Of a stretch of 64,000 nt of DNA, positions 8,996 through 18,496 are shown one piece after another (within the stretch, counting starts at the first letter, position 1; the number at the start of each line of letters is the position of its first letter). The DNA lies in assembly GCA_036339375.1 (NCBI GenBank), contig JAYZBC010000078.1, positions 3,091-67,090 on the forward strand. Reading direction: 5' to 3'. The position numbers and the translations under genes are program-made. Under the pieces are notes generated by a model. The model worked only from the letters and a program-made list of their open reading frames with translations, made no database searches and was not told the origin of the DNA. This stretch comes from JAYZBC01 sp036339375 (GTDB lineage Bacteria > Pseudomonadota > Alphaproteobacteria > MPNO01 > UBA2964).

Positions 8996-9889
8996 ATGCC
9001 AATGAATGAACGAAAGTTCATAGATGTTGATGGAATCAGCACCTGTTATTATGAACAAGGTGAAGGCCCAATTTTAGTCTTGTTTCACGGTGGTAATTTT
9101 GGCTCCAATGACGCCGCGGATTGTGCTCTCGACTGGGCTTTGAATTTTGATGAACTTTCAGAGAAATATCGTGTATTTGCGATCGATAAAATTGGGCAGG
9201 GTTATACTGCCAACCCGAAAAATGATGGGGATTATACAATGGCAGAGGTAGTCCGGCATGCTTGCTCTACCCTCGATGCCTTGCAAATTCAGAATGCCCA
9301 TCTTGCCGGCCATTCAAGGGGTGGTTACCTAACTTGCCGAATGACAATGGATAGACCCGATTTAGTCAAAACTTGTACAATCATTGACAGCAACAGCTGT
9401 GCGCCCGGCATTGGTTTAAATGAGATAGTACTAGCTAACCCACCGGAACCCCGTTTAACCCCGGAGAGTCAAAGATGGGTTTTAGAACATTACTCTTATG
9501 GTACAAAGCATGTCACCAATGAATGGGTGGACGCATTGGTCGAAGTTGGAAAGCAGAATAGTTATCGGGAAGCTTGCCATAAAATGGCATCCTCTGGAGA
9601 TGGATTGCGTCACACTCTTTTTTTGCCACAACTTGCAAAAGATAAAATCAATATGTTTGCCTGGATTCGTGATCAGGGAATGGATAGACCCACCCAACTG
9701 ATATGGGGTTATAACGACCCAACAGCGACTATCGAACAAGGTCGCGCTCTATATGAATTAATCTCAGCACGCGAACGTCAGGCCCAATTCAATATTTTTA
9801 ATGAATCGGGCCATTTCACCTTTCGAGAACATCCCCCCGCATTTAATGCGTGCTTAAACGCTTTTATTGAAGGAACAAACGGAAATTAA
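8996..9889 (+). CDS. Alpha/beta hydrolase, paralogue 1 of 3
   Basis: A 297-residue soluble alpha/beta hydrolase with HGGNFG (oxyanion loop) near residue 31 and nucleophile elbow GHSRGG with Ser107. Asp near 241 lies in WGYNDPT and His near 273 in NESGHFTFREHP. The WGxxDPT and ExPxxFN features resemble carbon-carbon bond hydrolases such as MhpC/BphD, but esterase or dehalogenase-type activity cannot be excluded. The start is supported by GGGAG 8 nt upstream. It is first of three tandem paralogues, 9 nt before the next gene, so an operon is very likely. Confidence 0.88.
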   Translation: MPMNERKFIDVDGISTCYYEQGEGPILVLFHGGNFGSNDAADCALDWALNFDELSEKYRVFAIDKIGQGYTANPKNDGDYTMAEVVRHACSTLDALQIQNAHLAGHSRGGYLTCRMTMDRPDLVKTCTIIDSNSCAPGIGLNEIVLANPPEPRLTPESQRWVLEHYSYGTKHVTNEWVDALVEVGKQNSYREACHKMASSGDGLRHTLFLPQLAKDKINMFAWIRDQGMDRPTQLIWGYNDPTATIEQGRALYELISARERQAQFNIFNESGHFTFREHPPAFNACLNAFIEGTNGN

Positions 9890-9898
9890 AGGAAAATA

Positions 9899-10780
9899 AT
9901 GATGACGATAGAGGGCGAAAAGTTTGTTGACGTAAATGGCGTAAAAACCCGTTATATCCATAAGGGTAGCGGGCCAAATTGTATCCTCATCCACGGGGGA
10001 AATTTTGGCTCAACTACAAGTGCTGATGCAATTGAAGACTGGGGCCAAACTATTGATGACATCGCTAGTTGGGCTTCTGTTTTCGCTTTTGATAAGCTAG
10101 GGCAAGGATATACTGACAACCCGAAAGTAGATGACGACTACACGATGGAGGCCGTGGTTGAACATGCCTACCACACAATTCGTACCCTCGGTATAGAAAG
10201 TGCACATTTGATAGGCCATTCAAGAGGTGGTTACCTGACCTGCCGTTTAACTGTTGAACACCCCGAAATGGCACTTTCTTGTATAATCGTAAACAGTAAC
10301 ACCTGTGCACCAGGGACAGGAACGAATGAAATGGTTTTCGCTAACAGGCCGGGTATAGCTCTAACCAAAGAAAGCCAGAAGTGGATCCTTGAACGTTATT
10401 CTTACAGCTCCGAATGTATTTCGGAAGAATGGCTGGATGCTCTAGTAAAAATAGCCCAACAACAAAAATATGCAGAATCTATAGATAAAATGAATAACCA
10501 GGGTTTGTTATGGACTAAGTTTTTACCGGGTTTACAAACAGATAAGGAAGACATGTACCAAGTTTTGCAGAGCCGGGGCATACAACGGCCGGTTTTACAA
10601 GTTTGGAGTCATGATGATCCTACAGTTTCCCATGCACAAGCGTTTGAGTTGTATCGTATGCTTGCCGGCAAAGAACGTCGTGCACGTTGGCAAATGTTTA
10701 ACCAAGCGGGACACTTTAGTTTTCGTGAACAACCTAAAAGATTTAATGAGACTGTCCGCAGTTTTATCAACAGCTACTGA
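9899..10780 (+). CDS. Alpha/beta hydrolase, paralogue 2 of 3
   Basis: A 293-residue relative of the flanking genes that keeps the full catalytic set: HGGNFGS, GHSRGGYLTCR with the nucleophile Ser, an Asp in WSHDDPT and His in NQAGHFSFREQP. The strictly shared GNFGS and SRESQRW-like (TKESQKW) segments show that the three genes come from one ancestor. AGGA 6 nt before ATG at 9899 gives a good ribosome binding site. The substrate is unknown; conserved triads in all copies argue against decay of any one. Confidence 0.88.
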   Translation: MMTIEGEKFVDVNGVKTRYIHKGSGPNCILIHGGNFGSTTSADAIEDWGQTIDDIASWASVFAFDKLGQGYTDNPKVDDDYTMEAVVEHAYHTIRTLGIESAHLIGHSRGGYLTCRLTVEHPEMALSCIIVNSNTCAPGTGTNEMVFANRPGIALTKESQKWILERYSYSSECISEEWLDALVKIAQQQKYAESIDKMNNQGLLWTKFLPGLQTDKEDMYQVLQSRGIQRPVLQVWSHDDPTVSHAQAFELYRMLAGKERRARWQMFNQAGHFSFREQPKRFNETVRSFINSY

Positions 10781-10794
10781 TAGGAAAACAAGAA

Positions 10795-11673
10795 ATGGAT
10801 TTCACTAAAGCAAAATTTGTCGATGTTAAAGGTGTCAGAACACGTTATTTTGAAGAGGGAGAAGGCAAAACTGTCATACTATTGCATGGCGGGAATTTTG
10901 GTTCTCCCCACGGAGGAAATTGTGCAGCCGATTGGAATTTAAATTTTGATGGCCTTGCAAAGGAATGCCATGTAATCGCTTTAGATAAAATTGGTCAGGG
11001 TTATACAGACAATCCCAAGACAGATGAAGAGTATACTATGTCAACTGTTGTACAGCACGCATTGAATTTTTTGGAAGTTTTGGACCTGGGGGACTGTCAT
11101 CTTGTCGGACATTCTCGTGGTGCTTATTTATCCTGCCGCATGACATTGGAAGACCCTTCCCGAATCAAGGCAAATATTATGGTTGATACATCTACACTTG
11201 GGCCTGGCCAGGGGAGAAACCACATCGTCTTTACTGACACCCCAAAACCGTTTCTGAGCCGAGAAAGCCAGAGGTGGGTCATGGAGAAGTATTCCTATAA
11301 TCCAAAATGTGTAACAGAAGATTGGTTAGACGAGCTCATGAGAGTAGCTTCACTTCCGAAATATTTAGAGTCTGTCGATAAAATGGAAAGACAGGGTTTT
11401 TTGAAAAAAATATTTTTACCCAACCATGGACGCGAAAAAGCAGACACTTTTGACAGGCTTATGGAACACGGTACGACTCGTCCCAATCTTTTGATTTGGG
11501 GAAATAACGACCCTACAGCAACAATCGATCAAGGCTTTGTGCTTCTTGACATGCTACGTCACAAAGAACCGCGCACCGAAATGCATGTTTTTAATGAATC
11601 CGGGCATTTTACGTATCGTGAGCATCCTGAAGCTTTTAATAGATTTTTATTAGATTACGTCAATGGCCTTTAG
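10795..11673 (+). CDS. Alpha/beta hydrolase, paralogue 3 of 3
   Basis: A 292-residue member closing the tandem set, with HGGNFGSPHGG, GHSRGAYLSCR (the residue two after the catalytic Ser is Gly and the next is Ala, where its siblings have two Gly), Asp in WGNNDPT and His in NESGHFTYREHP. It lies 14 nt after the previous stop with AGGA upstream of its ATG. It looks closer to paralogue 1 than to 2 in the C-terminal third. Convergent with the amidase gene 51 nt downstream. Confidence 0.88.
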   Translation: MDFTKAKFVDVKGVRTRYFEEGEGKTVILLHGGNFGSPHGGNCAADWNLNFDGLAKECHVIALDKIGQGYTDNPKTDEEYTMSTVVQHALNFLEVLDLGDCHLVGHSRGAYLSCRMTLEDPSRIKANIMVDTSTLGPGQGRNHIVFTDTPKPFLSRESQRWVMEKYSYNPKCVTEDWLDELMRVASLPKYLESVDKMERQGFLKKIFLPNHGREKADTFDRLMEHGTTRPNLLIWGNNDPTATIDQGFVLLDMLRHKEPRTEMHVFNESGHFTYREHPEAFNRFLLDYVNGL

Positions 11674-11724
11674 GTTCAATCACCGAGAATTTTACACCTT
11701 TTAGGGACAAAATCGCTTTTAGTT

Positions 11725-13089
11725 TTACTCTTTCTCTTTAGCCAAAAGCTTTTTTGTCATCCAAAGCCCAATATTTCCGAGTGTATAATCATGATGTTTG
11801 CTGCCCAAAAGTTGAATTCCCATCGGTAGACCACGATCCTCAAGTAGCGGCAGGTTCCAGGCTGGCGCTTCTAAACAAGACGATGGATCACCAAAAACTG
11901 AACTGCCTGTATTATCCCCCAAGGGTGCCCTCGTCGGTGTTGAGAGTGTTATAAAGCCATCTGAAAGCCCATTTAATTTATCAAAGGCTTCTCGGATTTC
12001 TTGGAGAGAAGATAAAGTTTCTCGATAATCGTTCAGCGACATACTTTCTGCGATTTCAAAACGGGCTTTAAGCTCCCTTTCGATTTGATTTCCTCCTTTG
12101 TCACGTAATAAAAGTGCGGGCCATTGTATTTCCCACGCCGATAGACGGGACTGAAAATCGGGAATGGTGGTTAAAAGGGACTCAAAGTTATCAATCTCTT
12201 TATTGTTGTAACGGGACAAAATTTTTACACCATTTTCACGCAGCCTTTGTATAAATGTTTCAAATTTCTTTTTTATTGGTTTTTCAGTAGTAGCCCAGCC
12301 CGCTGTTTCCAAACGAATAAGTTGATTTGGTTTCTCAATTTTGAGATTTGGTTCACCATATAGTCCCGGATAACCTGGATCACCCCCAACCGTCTCTGCA
12401 ATCTGGTAGGCGGAGCGCCAACAATCAATCAAATTGCTACTATGAATTCCTAGAACACTATAACTAGGTGACCGCCACAACATTCCACCAGAATGAAGTG
12501 CACCAAAGGTGGGTTTTAGAGCAAAATTCCCGCAAAAACTGGCTGGTCTTAAAATTGATCCACGCCCTTGATTACCAATCGCTAAAGGTAACATTCCAGC
12601 CCCTATTGCTGCAGCCGTACCTGAAGACGAACCGCCCGGACTACGTGCCAAGTCAAAGGGGTTTTTTGTGCTAGCAGGGGTCCCAGATCCTAACTCAGGT
12701 AAAGTCGTTTTCCCTATTAAAATTGCCCCATTTTTCTTTAGGGCATAAACGCAAGCAGCATCAAACTTATGTCTAGTCCCTTTCAGAAGGGGGCTATTTA
12801 ATTCCGTTGGAAAGTCAGCGGTTTGAAATAAGTCTTTTACCGCAAATGGCATACCGTCAACTGGTGACAAAGGGTGCCCATCAGAATATCTTTGGGTTGA
12901 AAGATCGGCAAGTATCCGAGCTTTTTCCTGGTCCATCGTCACAAAAGCTTGTACATGGGGCTCTTTTTCTGAGATTATTTCCAGGCAACGTTCGAGAAAA
13001 AAACGGGGATTATCGTTGCCGCTCAAAAATTTCGGCAAAGCGTCATAAAACGAACAAAGCTTACCCTGTTTGGGATCGTATTTAACCAT
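11725..13089 (-). CDS. Amidase signature family enzyme
   Basis: A 454-residue amidase. The Ser-cisSer-Lys triad is visible: Lys85 in PFAVKD, the cis-Ser in RSPGGSSSG around residues 150-156, and nucleophile Ser178 in GRGSILRPASFCG. The family covers amides, carbamates and glutamyl-tRNA; GatA is unlikely because the gene stands alone and the C-terminal half differs. Two strong candidates to supply or follow its reaction are the hydrolases on either side. It is convergent with the hydrolase operon and divergent from the next gene. Confidence 0.88.
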   Translation of the reverse strand: MVKYDPKQGKLCSFYDALPKFLSGNDNPRFFLERCLEIISEKEPHVQAFVTMDQEKARILADLSTQRYSDGHPLSPVDGMPFAVKDLFQTADFPTELNSPLLKGTRHKFDAACVYALKKNGAILIGKTTLPELGSGTPASTKNPFDLARSPGGSSSGTAAAIGAGMLPLAIGNQGRGSILRPASFCGNFALKPTFGALHSGGMLWRSPSYSVLGIHSSNLIDCWRSAYQIAETVGGDPGYPGLYGEPNLKIEKPNQLIRLETAGWATTEKPIKKKFETFIQRLRENGVKILSRYNNKEIDNFESLLTTIPDFQSRLSAWEIQWPALLLRDKGGNQIERELKARFEIAESMSLNDYRETLSSLQEIREAFDKLNGLSDGFITLSTPTRAPLGDNTGSSVFGDPSSCLEAPAWNLPLLEDRGLPMGIQLLGSKHHDYTLGNIGLWMTKKLLAKEKE

Positions 13090-13205
13090 AGAAATTATTG
13101 AAATTCCGTGTCCACAACAAAAAAACTCTTTTAGGTTTAGAAAAGTATTCTAGGTGGCTAGAAGAGGCAACTTAAACCAAATCAAGTAAATAAAAATGGA
13201 AGAAC

Positions 13206-14519
13206 ATGTCTAAATCCGGTAATTGGGAACCGCCAAAAACTTTGGACAAAAAAGAACTTATTTCACTATCAAATACGGTTCTAAACAACCAAACTAAGGC
13301 CTTTGAAAAAAAAGAGCACATTTTCAGAATTGAAACTCTTGAAATGATTTGGGACGTGGGCGTAATGGTCTATGAACCTTCAAACCCAAATCACATTCCC
13401 AAAGACGCTCACGGAAAAAAAGTGGGAATCTTTGTGTTACCGGGTGGCTCAGGGGACTACCGTGCAATGGAGCCCCTTACAAATTTATTAGTACAAAAAT
13501 TGGGGTATCGGGTGGCCACAATGACCTACCCGGGAAGGCTTTACCTTAACGAAGAAAACAGAGATTGGCCGGGTGATACTTTTAACTCAGACGGTACTGT
13601 TCGCACGCCTATTTGGCAAAAAGGAGAAGAAATACAACCCGAAGAGTATGAAGTTATAATCGATGAAAGTTTGCGTTCTCGTTACGGTAGACGAATGGTC
13701 GCACGCGCGAAACCAGGAACGAATTTTTATAATCGTATGGCCGCCTGGCCTGTTGCTTTTGAAGACGCCATGAAGACAGTTTGCCAAAGACATTTTCCTA
13801 AGGGCGACTTTTCAATTTATGTACATGGCCATTCGACTGGAGGCCCTTTTGTTCACATGCTTACCCAACGTGTAGACAATATTAGAGGTGTCGTTGGCAT
13901 TGAAAATTCACCTTTCGGATACATATATCAAAAAATGGTGGGTTATGAGTGGAAAGGCCCTTTCAATGACCTTCTTATCCGCACTTGGCGGGACATCGCT
14001 CGTTATCGTGGTGCTGAAGTACGTAGTCAAGAAGGAGAAGAAGGCCTGATGCGTTTACCGTGGATTATTGAGGATGTAATGGAGGATTGGCAAAAAGTTC
14101 TCACGCAACCCCAATTTAAAGCCGAATATCCATTACACTACGCTGCCACCCATACCATGGAAGCCGCCGCAAATGCTGTGGCTACACGCCTTCAATTTAA
14201 TGAAAATCAAACAAAAAACCTTGTCTCAAACTATCAAGGGTATTGTCGCGAATTAACCGGTGCCGGAATCAAATCAGTACCGCCTATTTTACTCGCAATT
14301 TGCAAACACAGTCGTGATCATACCAGAAAAGTTTACGACGAAATTGTTTTGCCTATGTTTGCAAAAATGGTTCCCGCTCCAAAGGTTCGGGTTATAAAAT
14401 TGGGAACAGGGACACACCATTACGAATATCCTGAACCCGGTTTATCAGAAGGTTTGGTCGCCCCTATTATTGCAATTTGGCATCAAGCCATCACTAATGG
14501 TTATTATCTCACTAATTGA
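13206..14519 (+). CDS. Alpha/beta hydrolase of unrecognised subfamily
   Basis: A 437-residue protein with an alpha/beta hydrolase core. VLPGGSGDYRAME near residue 78 looks like the oxyanion region, VHGHSTGGPF places the nucleophile at Ser210, and GTGTHHYEYPEPG near residue 405 could carry the catalytic His. An additional 200-residue helical segment lies between elbow and C-terminus, larger than a typical cap. I do not recognise the subfamily and assign no substrate. GGAAG precedes the ATG. It diverges from the amidase across 116 nt. Confidence 0.7.
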   Translation: MSKSGNWEPPKTLDKKELISLSNTVLNNQTKAFEKKEHIFRIETLEMIWDVGVMVYEPSNPNHIPKDAHGKKVGIFVLPGGSGDYRAMEPLTNLLVQKLGYRVATMTYPGRLYLNEENRDWPGDTFNSDGTVRTPIWQKGEEIQPEEYEVIIDESLRSRYGRRMVARAKPGTNFYNRMAAWPVAFEDAMKTVCQRHFPKGDFSIYVHGHSTGGPFVHMLTQRVDNIRGVVGIENSPFGYIYQKMVGYEWKGPFNDLLIRTWRDIARYRGAEVRSQEGEEGLMRLPWIIEDVMEDWQKVLTQPQFKAEYPLHYAATHTMEAAANAVATRLQFNENQTKNLVSNYQGYCRELTGAGIKSVPPILLAICKHSRDHTRKVYDEIVLPMFAKMVPAPKVRVIKLGTGTHHYEYPEPGLSEGLVAPIIAIWHQAITNGYYLTN

Positions 14520-14673
14520 TAAATTAATTTTGGTGGCAAATTTTATTTTTTAATAATCTATAATTGAGGCGAAAAAGTTAAACAAAGGGCATACCAACAA
14601 ATGTTTCCCGACTCATTAATATCTGGTACACCAAGTTAAAGTGTTTTACGGCGATAATGAATAGGCAGTTTTG

Positions 14674-15975
14674 ATGATCCCCCGTTACAGCCGTCCTGAA
14701 ATGTCAAACATTTGGGAACCCGAAAATCGGTTTCGAATTTGGTTTGAAATTGAGGCTCACGCTTGTGATGCACAAGTTCAGCTTGGTATAATTCCTGAAA
14801 AATCTGCCTCTGCAATTTGGGAAAAAGGACGTTGGGAAATCGCTCGGATTGATGAAATTGAGAAAGAAACAAAACACGATGTAATAGCATTTTTAACTAA
14901 TGTAGCAGAACACGTTGGTGAAGATGCTCGATTTATACACCAGGGTATGACTTCTTCGGACGTATTAGATACTTGTTTATCTGTTCAGCTCTCTCAAGCT
15001 GCCGATATTCTCATTGATGATACACAAAAACTGCTAACAGCACTTAAAACCCGCGCATTGGAGCATAAAGAAACTATTTGCATTGGTAGAAGTCACGCAA
15101 TTCATGCGGAGCCAACAACCTTTGGTCTCAAATTGGCTAGCCACTACGCTGAATTCGAACGAGATTTGGGCAGATTAAAAGCAGCTAGAAATGAAATTGC
15201 GAGTATTGCCATTTCAGGTGCTGTCGGGACTTTCGCTAACATAGATCCTTTCGTTGAAAAGTATGTTGCAGAGAAAATGGGCTTAACACCTGAACCTGTA
15301 TCAACGCAGATTATTCCAAGAGACAGACACGCAATGTTTTTTGCTACTTTAGGCATAGTTTCTAGTTCATTGGAAAGACTAGCTATTGAGATCCGCCATT
15401 TGCAGAGAACAGAACTACGTGAAGTAGAAGAATTTTTTGCCCCAGGGCAAAAGGGCTCTTCAGCTATGCCGCACAAACGGAACCCCGTTCTAACTGAAAA
15501 TATAACTGGACTTGCGCGGATCGTGCGCTCAGCAGTGGCGCCTGCGATGGAAAATATAGCTTTATGGCATGAGCGCGATATATCTCATTCTTCCGTAGAA
15601 CGGGTGATAGGGCCGGATACAACGGTAGCCCTTGATTTTTCCTTAGCCCGCATGACGGGAGTCATAGAAAAACTCATCGTCTACCCCAAAATGATGAAAA
15701 AAAATTTGGAGGCTTTGGGTGGGTTGGTTTTTTCTCAACGAGTACTATTGGCCCTTACTCAATTGGGGATGAGCCGAGAAGATGCTTATGAAACGGTCCA
15801 AAAAAATGCAATGAAGGTATGGAAAGACGGAACGAGCTTTCTAACTCAACTTCAAAAGGACAAACAAATCAGAAAGTTGATTGCAGCAAAAGACCTTGCA
15901 GCTTTATTTGATCTTAAATATCACACCAAGAATATTAATCAAATTTTTGAAAGAGTTTTTAACACCAAAGAATAA
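14674..15975 (+). CDS. purB: Adenylosuccinate lyase
   Basis: Catalyses two fumarate eliminations in purine synthesis (SAICAR to AICAR, adenylosuccinate to AMP). The 433-residue protein starts with the family N-terminus MIPRYSRPEM; HQGMTSSDVLDT and the signature GSSAMPHKRNP (catalytic Ser loop near residue 265) are intact. ATG at 14674 is preferred over the TTG immediately before it because it gives the canonical N-terminus. It opens the purine block but is separated from purSQL by three unrelated genes. Confidence 0.97.
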   Translation: MIPRYSRPEMSNIWEPENRFRIWFEIEAHACDAQVQLGIIPEKSASAIWEKGRWEIARIDEIEKETKHDVIAFLTNVAEHVGEDARFIHQGMTSSDVLDTCLSVQLSQAADILIDDTQKLLTALKTRALEHKETICIGRSHAIHAEPTTFGLKLASHYAEFERDLGRLKAARNEIASIAISGAVGTFANIDPFVEKYVAEKMGLTPEPVSTQIIPRDRHAMFFATLGIVSSSLERLAIEIRHLQRTELREVEEFFAPGQKGSSAMPHKRNPVLTENITGLARIVRSAVAPAMENIALWHERDISHSSVERVIGPDTTVALDFSLARMTGVIEKLIVYPKMMKKNLEALGGLVFSQRVLLALTQLGMSREDAYETVQKNAMKVWKDGTSFLTQLQKDKQIRKLIAAKDLAALFDLKYHTKNINQIFERVFNTKE

Positions 15976-16103
15976 ACTAGATTTTATGTGAATACCTTTG
16001 ACTTAACGTAATTTAAGGCACTTTTTATTCAAAAATGTCGGATAATTGGGACTCTAACAGCGGTCCAGAGAAAATTCTGCTTGTTTTAAAGTACCAAAAA
16101 AAA

Positions 16104-16433
16104 TTAGGATCTTTCACTTTCTATTTGGCCACGAGCTGTGTCGCCCAGAATTTCCATTTGTCTGCGCAGTGATTGTTCTGAAATTTCAAAACCTTTATTG
16201 GAAAGATCACCCATTACTTTTCTGACAACATCGGCATCTCCAGGCTCTTCAAAATCCGCGACTACAACTTCTGAGGCGTAAGCTTGGGCAGCCTCCTCAT
16301 TTAGCCCCATTTGTTCTGCAGCCCAAAGCCCTAAGAGTTTATTTCGTCGAGCAGTGATTTTGAACAGCATTTCCTGATCATGCTGATATTTTGCTTCATA
16401 CCCTTTTTCGCGATCCTTAAATCCTTCATTCAT
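16104..16433 (-). CDS. DUF1476 protein, F1-ATPase zeta-type inhibitor
   Basis: A 109-residue acidic helical protein. GFKDREKGYEAKYQHD at the N-terminus and RRNKLLGLWAAE are the hallmarks of the alphaproteobacterial DUF1476 family, whose Paracoccus member inhibits F1-ATPase through its N-terminal helix. ATG at 16433 has AGGTG 7 nt upstream; a GTG six codons earlier is less likely. The usual alphaproteobacterial neighbour purB lies convergent with it. This gene is the best taxonomic marker in the window. Confidence 0.92.
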   Translation of the reverse strand: MNEGFKDREKGYEAKYQHDQEMLFKITARRNKLLGLWAAEQMGLNEEAAQAYASEVVVADFEEPGDADVVRKVMGDLSNKGFEISEQSLRRQMEILGDTARGQIESERS

Positions 16434-16589
16434 CTGCAACACCTGTAGCACACGAGATTTTAAAATTTATATTAAACAAAGATGTAAGAAAAAAATTTGA
16501 TTTTTCAACCCAAGTTTATTAAATCAATGAATTTAAAATGAAATATGTCCTTTACACTGATCTCACAACCAAGTCATAAACAAGCTCTT

Positions 16590-17342
16590 ATGTGTACAGC
16601 TGTATTCTTGCGTCAACCGGAGAAAAAGTGGCCAATCATCATTGCTTGCAACCGCGATGAAATGTTAGACCGGCCTTCAAAAAATCCCGGGCGGCATTGG
16701 CCAGATCGACCAGACGTGACCGCTGGTATGGATGAGTTAGCTGGGGGTTCTTGGTTAGGAATTAATGACGATGGTGTAGTATCAGGGATCCTGAATAGAA
16801 AAGGGTCTTTAGGGACAGACAAGTTTTTACGAACAAGGGGTGAGCTGGTACTTGAAGCACTAACCCATAGCGACGCTAAAGAAGCAGCAGAAGCACTTTC
16901 CTACATCAATCCATCAGCTTACCGAAGTTTTAACTTGTTTGTTGCTGACAATAGGGATGCTTTTTGGCTAAGAAATCAGGATTCAGAAAAAAAGATAGAC
17001 CTATTTGAAATACCTGTTGGACTATCGATGCTAACCAATGACAACTTAAATTCCAAAAGTTCTGATCGTATACAATATTTTCTTCCAAAATTTGGGAATT
17101 CAAGAACACCAGATCCAGATAAAAATTTATGGAAAGACTGGGAAAACCTTTTATCATCAAAAAATGGGGGACCTAAAGCCGGTCCCGAAGAAGCAATGTT
17201 TATTGTCACTAAAACAGGATTTGGAACCTTATCTTCTAGTTTTCTAGCATTGGAATCAGGAGATGCGCTTCAACCGAAAAAAATTTGGCGCTTTGCAAAT
17301 CACACAGATAATTCGGAAAAATATTTCTCGGTTGAAATATAA
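16590..17342 (+). CDS. NRDE family protein (TANGO2 homologue)
   Basis: A 250-residue protein of the NRDE/TANGO2 family, with the namesake CNRDEMLDRP near residue 20 and GGSWLGIND near residue 52. I place the start at ATG 16590 because family members begin Met-Cys-Thr, where Cys2 would become an N-terminal nucleophile after Met removal, in an Ntn-like fold. An upstream ATG at 16545 would bury that Cys and is less likely. The biochemical role of bacterial members is unknown. It occupies the slot where alphaproteobacteria often carry purC. Confidence 0.82.
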   Translation: MCTAVFLRQPEKKWPIIIACNRDEMLDRPSKNPGRHWPDRPDVTAGMDELAGGSWLGINDDGVVSGILNRKGSLGTDKFLRTRGELVLEALTHSDAKEAAEALSYINPSAYRSFNLFVADNRDAFWLRNQDSEKKIDLFEIPVGLSMLTNDNLNSKSSDRIQYFLPKFGNSRTPDPDKNLWKDWENLLSSKNGGPKAGPEEAMFIVTKTGFGTLSSSFLALESGDALQPKKIWRFANHTDNSEKYFSVEI

Positions 17343-17483
17343 CGGAGGAGTCTTTGCGGACCATTGTCCGAGTCTAGGGGAATTGGTATATGTTGATGAG
17401 AAAAAAATGGTCTGAGTATAGTTTACGGGGCAGTCTCACCAAGGCTAGTCTTCAAGGTAAATTATGAAAACTGGAGGCATTAC

Positions 17484-18125
17484 ATGTCGCAAAGCCTCAT
17501 CACTCTATGGGGGATTGGCACGCCACGGACCCACCGGCCGCAGTGGCTCGCGCGGGAACTGGGAATAGATTACCAGCTTAAAAGAATTGGACCTCGCACT
17601 GGGCAAACCCTCACCCCGGAATACAAAGCAATAAATCCACGCCACAAAGTCCCGGCAATGACGCACGGTAATTTGGTACTAACAGAAAGCGTTGCCATTA
17701 TGATCTATTTAACTGAAGTTTTTCCGACGCCAGAATTTTTCCACGTGCCTCAAACCATTATTTCACGCAATAAGTTGCTCGAGTGGTGTTTTTTCCTGAT
17801 GTCGGAAATAGATGCGAATGCACTCTATACCATCCGACGTCACGGCCCCCTGAAAGACATTTATGGAGATTCACCAGTAGCTGTGACTGCCGCTGGTGAG
17901 TATTTTAAGCATCAAATTGACACAATGGAAAAACCCTTAAGAAAAAATGCGGGTAAATTCCTAATGGGAAACCAAATTAGTGTTGCTGATATTTTGTTTG
18001 TTACGTGCCTAGATAGTGCAATTCGGTATGACCTACCACTACCCGAATACTTAATGGCCTATCACAAAAAACTCACAGCACGGTCTGCTTACATAAAAAG
18101 TAAAGAAGATAACCACGAAGGGTGA
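17484..18125 (+). CDS. Glutathione S-transferase-like protein
   Basis: A 213-residue protein with an N-terminal thioredoxin-like GST domain: KVPAMTHGNLVLTESVAIMIYLTE contains the cis-Pro and the Glu-Ser that bind the gamma-glutamyl of glutathione. An all-helical C-terminal domain follows, with the N-capping SVADILF. The first strand has TPRTHRPQWLA, so the usual catalytic Ser/Cys is not obvious. CTGGAGG lies 6 nt before the ATG. It is upstream of purS on the same strand but 128 nt away. Confidence 0.82.
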   Translation: MSQSLITLWGIGTPRTHRPQWLARELGIDYQLKRIGPRTGQTLTPEYKAINPRHKVPAMTHGNLVLTESVAIMIYLTEVFPTPEFFHVPQTIISRNKLLEWCFFLMSEIDANALYTIRRHGPLKDIYGDSPVAVTAAGEYFKHQIDTMEKPLRKNAGKFLMGNQISVADILFVTCLDSAIRYDLPLPEYLMAYHKKLTARSAYIKSKEDNHEG

Positions 18126-18253
18126 ATTTTTTAGTAAAGTTTTGTCTGTTGTCAAAAACAATTGGAGTTAATTAAAATAAAATCAATTCACGGTTTTTGT
18201 ATAAAGGTAGTCCGGATGGCCTAACAATGCAGAAACTTAAAAGGAGTGGGAGT

Positions 18254-18496
18254 TTGAAGGTACGCGTACACATTACTCTTAAAAAAGGGGTATTGGACCC
18301 CCAAGGAAAAGCCATAGCTAACGCATTGATATCCCAAGGATTTTCCGGAATTAATGATGTAAGACAAGGAAAGTTTTTAGAACTTAACTTGGATGAAATG
18401 GAAGTCCAAGCAGCACATGATTTAGTAGACAAAATGTGTACGAAACTATTAGCAAACGTGGTTATAGAAGATTATCGCATAGATTTGGACATATGA
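18254..18496 (+). CDS. purS: FGAM synthase subunit PurS (TTG start)
   Basis: An 80-residue PurS, the small structural subunit joining PurL and PurQ into FGAM synthetase. KVRVHITLKKGVLDPQGKAI is the family N-terminus and begins at codon 2 of a TTG start. The TTG at 18254 is decided by a perfect AAGGAG 7 nt upstream (18241-18246); an upstream ATG in frame would add 19 residues with no family match. Its stop overlaps the purQ ATG by 4 nt, indicating translational coupling. Confidence 0.92.
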   Translation: MKVRVHITLKKGVLDPQGKAIANALISQGFSGINDVRQGKFLELNLDEMEVQAAHDLVDKMCTKLLANVVIEDYRIDLDI

